Source of the DNA: Neobacillus mesonae
Lineage (GTDB): Bacteria; Bacillota; Bacilli; Bacillales; Cytobacillaceae
DNA: 34,578 nucleotides
Reading direction: 5' to 3'
Assembly (NCBI RefSeq): GCF_023715155.1
Contig: NZ_JAMBNQ010000045.1
Location: 1-34,578 of the forward strand
Within the stretch, counting starts at the first letter, position 1; every line of letters starts with the position of its first letter. Below the pieces are notes generated by a model. That model did no database searches. It was not told the DNA's origin and saw nothing but the letters and a program-made list of their open reading frames with translations. A program made the translations under genes and the position numbers. Shown in pieces: positions 31,307 through 34,578 of this stretch.

Positions 31307-31813
31307 ATGAAAATAGTAAAATGGCTTGATGAGCATTTTGAAGAATACCTGCTGATACTCCTTAGCATTTTTACCGTCGTCGTGATCTTTTCGCAGGTTG
31401 TTATGCGATATGCCTTCAGTAACTCGCTGTCATGGTCTGAAGAGATTGCTAGATATGCCTTTATTTGGCTGATTTATATCGGCGTAAGTTTCGGGGTAAA
31501 GAAGAAGAAGCATCTTGGTGTTGATGCCTTTACCTTATTATTTGAAAGAAAGGGTCAGCTCATTATCGGCATGCTTGCCAATCTTGCCTTCCTGGTATTT
31601 GCTGCCGTCATTTCATATTACGGATATGATATTGTTCTTAGAGTTACCCGTCTATCTGCAGCAATCGAGCTGCCTTTAAAATGGGTGTATGCTGCACCAG
31701 TGTTTGGAATGATCCTGACCGCTATCCGGCTGATCCAGAATATAACCTTAGAGTTTAGAGAATTGAAACAAATCAATCAACCGGAGAATAAGCTGAAGGA
31801 GGAAGCGGTATGA
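31307..31813 (+). CDS. dctQ: TRAP transporter small permease DctQ (system 2)
   Basis: The product has 168 residues with four transmembrane helices and the signature WSEEIARYAFIWLIYIGVSF. It is paralogous to DctQ1. TGGGGGAGACAT precedes the ATG at 31307. The C-terminal tail is longer and charged (REFELKQ-like, QPENKLKEEAV). Its stop overlaps the start of dctM2 by 4 nt (ATGA), so the permease subunits are translationally coupled, a tighter arrangement than in system 1. Confidence 0.92.
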   Translation: MKIVKWLDEHFEEYLLILLSIFTVVVIFSQVVMRYAFSNSLSWSEEIARYAFIWLIYIGVSFGVKKKKHLGVDAFTLLFERKGQLIIGMLANLAFLVFAAVISYYGYDIVLRVTRLSAAIELPLKWVYAAPVFGMILTAIRLIQNITLEFRELKQINQPENKLKEEAV

Positions 31814-33078
31814 CAACCTTTGTATTGTTTGGCAGTTTCTTTTTGTTCATGATCCTAACCGTTCCAATCGGCATTGCATTAGGACTTGCCGGCCTCGTTA
31901 CGGCTGTTTATTCACCAAGTATTTCGGCCACCTTTCTTGCCCAGGGGCTTGTCACATCAACTGACAATTTTGCCCTGATGGCGATTCCGTTCTTCATTCT
32001 CGCCGGAGAAATCATGGGGAAGGGCGGTATTTCCACCCGGCTGTTTGATTTAGCTAATGTATTTGTCGGACGTTTTACAGGCGGTTTTGCAATGGCTGCC
32101 GTTATTACTTGTATGTTCTTTGCGGCTATCTCTGGTTCCGGCCCGGCAACGGTAGCGGCTGTCGGCGGTATTATGATTCCTGCGATGGTTGCACAAGGTT
32201 ATGACAAGAAATTTGCCACGGCCGTTATTGTCACAGCTGGTTCATTGGGGATCATTATTCCTCCAAGTATTCCAATGGTGCTTTACGGCATCTCAGGCAA
32301 CCAGTCCATTGGTGATCTGTTCCTAGGCGGAATTATTCCTGGAATCTTTATTGGCGTATGTATGATGATTTGGTGTTATTACTATTCGAAAAAGAAAGGC
32401 TTTAAAGGCTCCAGTGAGAAATTTACTATTAAAAGCATGCTAAAAGCGATCAATGAAGCAAAATGGTCTCTTTTAGTACCAGTCATTATTTTAGGTGGAA
32501 TTTACGGCGGTATTTTTACACCGACAGAAGCTGCAGTTGTAGGTGTGGTATATGCAGCATTTGTCAGTTTCTTCTTGCATAAAGAAATTAAGATTAAAGA
32601 GTTTCCAAAAATTATAGCTGATTCAGCTTTAAGCTCTGTGGCAATCTTAATCATTATTGGTACAGCTAATACGTTTGGAACCATTTTGACAATGGAAAAA
32701 ATTCCACAAGCAGTAGCCAATGCGTTCTTATCTGTATCAGATAATCCAATTGTTATTGTCTTACTAATCATTGTTCTATTATTAATTATCGGCTGCTTTA
32801 TCGATACATCCGCAGCGGTTATCATCTTTACACCAATCTTGCTGCCTGTTGCACTTGGAATCGGAGTAGATCCAATCCATTTTGGTGTTATCATGATTGT
32901 TACGCTTGCTATCGGATTTATTACGCCGCCGCTTGGAGTTAACCTATTTGTCGGCTCTGGTATATCCGGTTTAGGAATTCCAACACTGGTCCGTGCTACA
33001 ACACCATTCTTCGTTGTGATGCTGATTAGTTTAGCGGTGATTGCCGTACTGCCGCAATTAACATTGCTGTTCTTGTAA
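31810..33078 (+). CDS. dctM: TRAP transporter large permease DctM (system 2)
   Basis: The product has 422 residues and the same ordered blocks as DctM1: AIPFFILAGEIMGKGGIS, SGSGPATVAAVGGIMIPAMV, IIPPSIPMVLYGISGN, TPTEAAVVGVVYA and FITPPLGVNLFVGSGISG. The close similarity of all three subunits to system 1 implies duplication of a whole TRAP operon, perhaps with related but different substrates. Its neighbour downstream is the FadR-type regulator, with a 12-bp hairpin between them. Confidence 0.94.
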   Translation: MTTFVLFGSFFLFMILTVPIGIALGLAGLVTAVYSPSISATFLAQGLVTSTDNFALMAIPFFILAGEIMGKGGISTRLFDLANVFVGRFTGGFAMAAVITCMFFAAISGSGPATVAAVGGIMIPAMVAQGYDKKFATAVIVTAGSLGIIIPPSIPMVLYGISGNQSIGDLFLGGIIPGIFIGVCMMIWCYYYSKKKGFKGSSEKFTIKSMLKAINEAKWSLLVPVIILGGIYGGIFTPTEAAVVGVVYAAFVSFFLHKEIKIKEFPKIIADSALSSVAILIIIGTANTFGTILTMEKIPQAVANAFLSVSDNPIVIVLLIIVLLLIIGCFIDTSAAVIIFTPILLPVALGIGVDPIHFGVIMIVTLAIGFITPPLGVNLFVGSGISGLGIPTLVRATTPFFVVMLISLAVIAVLPQLTLLFL

Positions 33079-33107
33079 ATGCCGGCCGCATTTGTGACAA
33101 GACAGTA

Positions 33108-33154
33108 TCTATCCTAAAGGGACATGCCTCCAAGACAGGGCTCTTTAGGATAGA
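33108..33154 (+). terminator. hairpin after the second TRAP operon
   Basis: TCTATCCTAAAG pairs perfectly with CTTTAGGATAGA across 23 nt. The tail is AT-rich (ATTATTAC) but not a T run, so termination is likely but unproven. Confidence 0.5.
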
Positions 33155-33191
33155 ATTATTACAAGTTAAAGTAAATATTTGAATAAGGATT

Positions 33192-33219
33192 TTGACTAGC
33201 TTAGATGATATAATATAAT
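33192..33219 (+). promoter_or_regulatory. SigA promoter of the FadR-type regulator gene
   Basis: TTGACT (33192-33197), 16 nt, TATAAT (33214-33219). It lies 32 nt before the GTG start codon. Confidence 0.6.
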
Positions 33220-33250
33220 TATTTGAGTCGATTAAAATGAACGGAAAGAA

Positions 33251-33958
33251 GTGGTTCCTATTAAATTCAATCCAGTTTCTAGTAAAAAATTATATATCCA
33301 AATTTATAGCCAAATTCTTTCACAAATTCAGGCCGGCACGTTTAAAGTAGGAGATAAACTTCCTGCTGAACGAGAACTTTGTGAACAATTTGGTGTCAGC
33401 AGAGCGCCAATCAGACAGGCATTGAGCGCATTGGAGCTTAATGGACTGATCTATTCCCGCCAAGGTGAAGGCGTATATGTAAAAAGCAATCAGCTGGCTG
33501 AAGAAAAAAAACAGTCTTATATGCTGGAAACAGTGTCCCCGGAGGATATTGTAGAAGCAAGAATGAATATTGAGCCGCTGATTATTAAGTCTGCTGCCTT
33601 AAGAGCGACAGAAGAAGATATCGAAGAACTTCGTGCTACTATTCAACAGATGGAAGAGGAAACGAATGCTGGTATTTATGTGCCCGAAACAGATGAGAGA
33701 CTGCATAATGGCATTGCCAAGGCTTCTCATAATGATTTATATATCAGTTTTATGTCAGTCATCAGCAATGCCATGAAACAGCAGGAAATGTGGTCATTTA
33801 TCCGGGATCGGACAGTAACAAGGCCTGACTATCGAGATGAACATTTCCATGATCATAAATTATTGATTCAAGCAATAGAGGAGCATAATGAAAAAGAAGC
33901 AGTCAAAGTTATGACTACTCACATGCAAAGTTTATATGATCGTTACTGGAAGGATTAA
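33251..33958 (+). CDS. GntR-family regulator, FadR/FCD subfamily
   Basis: The product has 235 residues. The winged helix-turn-helix at about 11-78 contains LPAERELCEQFGVSRAPIRQ and RQGEGVYV. The all-helical FCD domain at about 98-230 has the probable metal and ligand residues D148, H152, H202 and H224. FCD regulators often bind sugar acids or other carboxylates. The start is a GTG at 33251 preceded by GGAAAGAA. An ATG just upstream is out of frame. It has its own promoter. I infer that it binds the identical 17-bp operators in front of the transketolase and second TRAP operons. Confidence 0.9.
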   Translation: MVPIKFNPVSSKKLYIQIYSQILSQIQAGTFKVGDKLPAERELCEQFGVSRAPIRQALSALELNGLIYSRQGEGVYVKSNQLAEEKKQSYMLETVSPEDIVEARMNIEPLIIKSAALRATEEDIEELRATIQQMEEETNAGIYVPETDERLHNGIAKASHNDLYISFMSVISNAMKQQEMWSFIRDRTVTRPDYRDEHFHDHKLLIQAIEEHNEKEAVKVMTTHMQSLYDRYWKD

Positions 33959-34197
33959 ATATTCTTCCTTTTTTTTATAGTAATAGTAGATTTTAACCCC
34001 GAGGTGCTGACAATAACGACTTTACTTTAGGGGTCAAGCTATGAAGTAACCATGCAATGCTTTTTCACATAAGAAATCTTCTTGTCAATCATCATGCAGA
34101 AAAATAGACTGAGTATATGTGAATTTGAGCGGATTATTGGTGTGAATGAAAGCGAGGATTGTAATGGAACTAAGGTCTTTCAGATTAATTTGTTCAG
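33959..34197. other. intergenic stretch without a supported gene
   Basis: This AT-rich stretch holds ACCCC/GGGGT arms around 33996-34036 that could form a loose hairpin after the regulator gene. Beyond that I see nothing recognisable until the 52-bp repeat array begins. Confidence 0.4.
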
Positions 34198-34578
34198 CCA
34201 ATCATTTCGTTGGCTGCTCGGAGTGTTCCATTTTGCCATGTACAGTCGCCAATCGCTTTGATTGGCTCCCCAAGTAGCACGAATCACTCAGTTACAGTAG
34301 CCAATCGTCTTGATTAGCTCCCGGAAGAGTTCGAAACAACCAGTTACAGTAGCCAATCGCCTTGATTAGCTCCCGGAAGAGTTCGAAACAACCAGTTACA
34401 GTAGCCAATCGCCTTGATTAGCTCCCGGAAGAGTTCGAAACAGCCAGTTACAGTCGCCAATCGCCTTGATTGGCTCCCCGAGGTGCACGAATCAACCGGT
34501 TACAGTAGCCAATCGCCTTGATTAGCTCCCGGAAGAGTTCGAAACAACCAGTTACAGTAGCCAATCGCCTTGATTAGC
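34198..34578. repeat. 52-bp tandem repeat array of hairpin units, truncated by window end
   Basis: Units start at CCAATC: 34198, 34249, 34301, 34353, 34405, 34457, 34509 and 34561. The first spacing is 51 bp and the rest exactly 52. Each unit holds CCAATC, five nt, then GATTGG or GATTAG (the first unit is a variant with GCCAA/TTGGC), followed by a semi-conserved CTCCCGGAAGAGTTCGAAAC stretch and CAGTTACAGTAG. The full extent is unknown. Confidence 0.93.

Noticed and set aside
34164..34277. A 37-codon gene running into the 52-bp array
   Set aside because: No ribosome site, and half of it is repeat sequence.
34198..34578. CRISPR array
   Set aside because: The whole 52-bp unit is conserved, including the part that would be the spacer, and no cas gene is nearby. 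It is a tandem repeat.

Overview
The window looks like chromosome of a low-GC, spore-forming Bacillaceae bacterium (Bacillus/Neobacillus type). The signs are strong AGGAGG ribosome sites, a long Bacillus-like tRNA array, GerP-type spore-germination proteins with SigK-like promoters, CcpA-type cre sites, a GapA-binding SR1P-like peptide, and interspersed repeats that I recognise from this family. The genus call is inference.

Layout. 1-1313: end of a tRNA operon (fMet partial, Asp, Phe, Tyr, Trp, His, Gln, Cys, Leu, Gly, Ile, Asn) with two tRNA 5'-half remnants, closed by a strong hairpin. 1422-5451 (minus): a CdaR-type regulator followed by glcD and glcF (glycolate/lactate-type oxidase). 5512-6597: a polysaccharide deacetylase bracketed by two arrays of a GCGGAAT motif repeating at exactly 21 bp. 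6624-7538: an EamA transporter. 7707-9549: a cluster of GerPA/PF-, GerPD- and GerPC-like spore genes. 9840-11784: gtaB and a second EamA transporter. 11992-17132: an AT-rich catabolic cassette (HutC-type GntR regulator, MFS permease, semialdehyde-type dehydrogenase, HIBADH-type dehydrogenase). A second, degenerate copy of the eamA 3' end plus its terminator lies on the far side of this cassette, which suggests a rearrangement or insertion. 17764-20529: two secreted, highly charged low-complexity proteins and a DUF6241-like membrane-anchored protein. 20619-22945 (minus): LacI regulator then a BenE-type symporter.

22946-33958 is the most interesting region. Two complete paralogous TRAP transporters (dctP-dctQ-dctM) flank an operon of a two-subunit transketolase, a short-chain dehydrogenase and an SR1P-like peptide, and a FadR-type GntR regulator follows. 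The divergent lacI/dctP1 region carries two identical 14-bp operators and one near-identical copy, plus two cre sites. The transketolase operon and the second TRAP operon have near-identical promoters (-35, 17 bp, TATACT), each followed after exactly 12 bp by the same 17-bp operator TACTTAGTAGACAAGTA. I infer one regulon for uptake of a carboxylate or polyhydroxy substrate, its oxidation by the dehydrogenase and C2 transfer by transketolase, with no kinase or isomerase in the locus.

33959-34578 ends in a 52-bp tandem array of hairpin-forming units that runs off the window.
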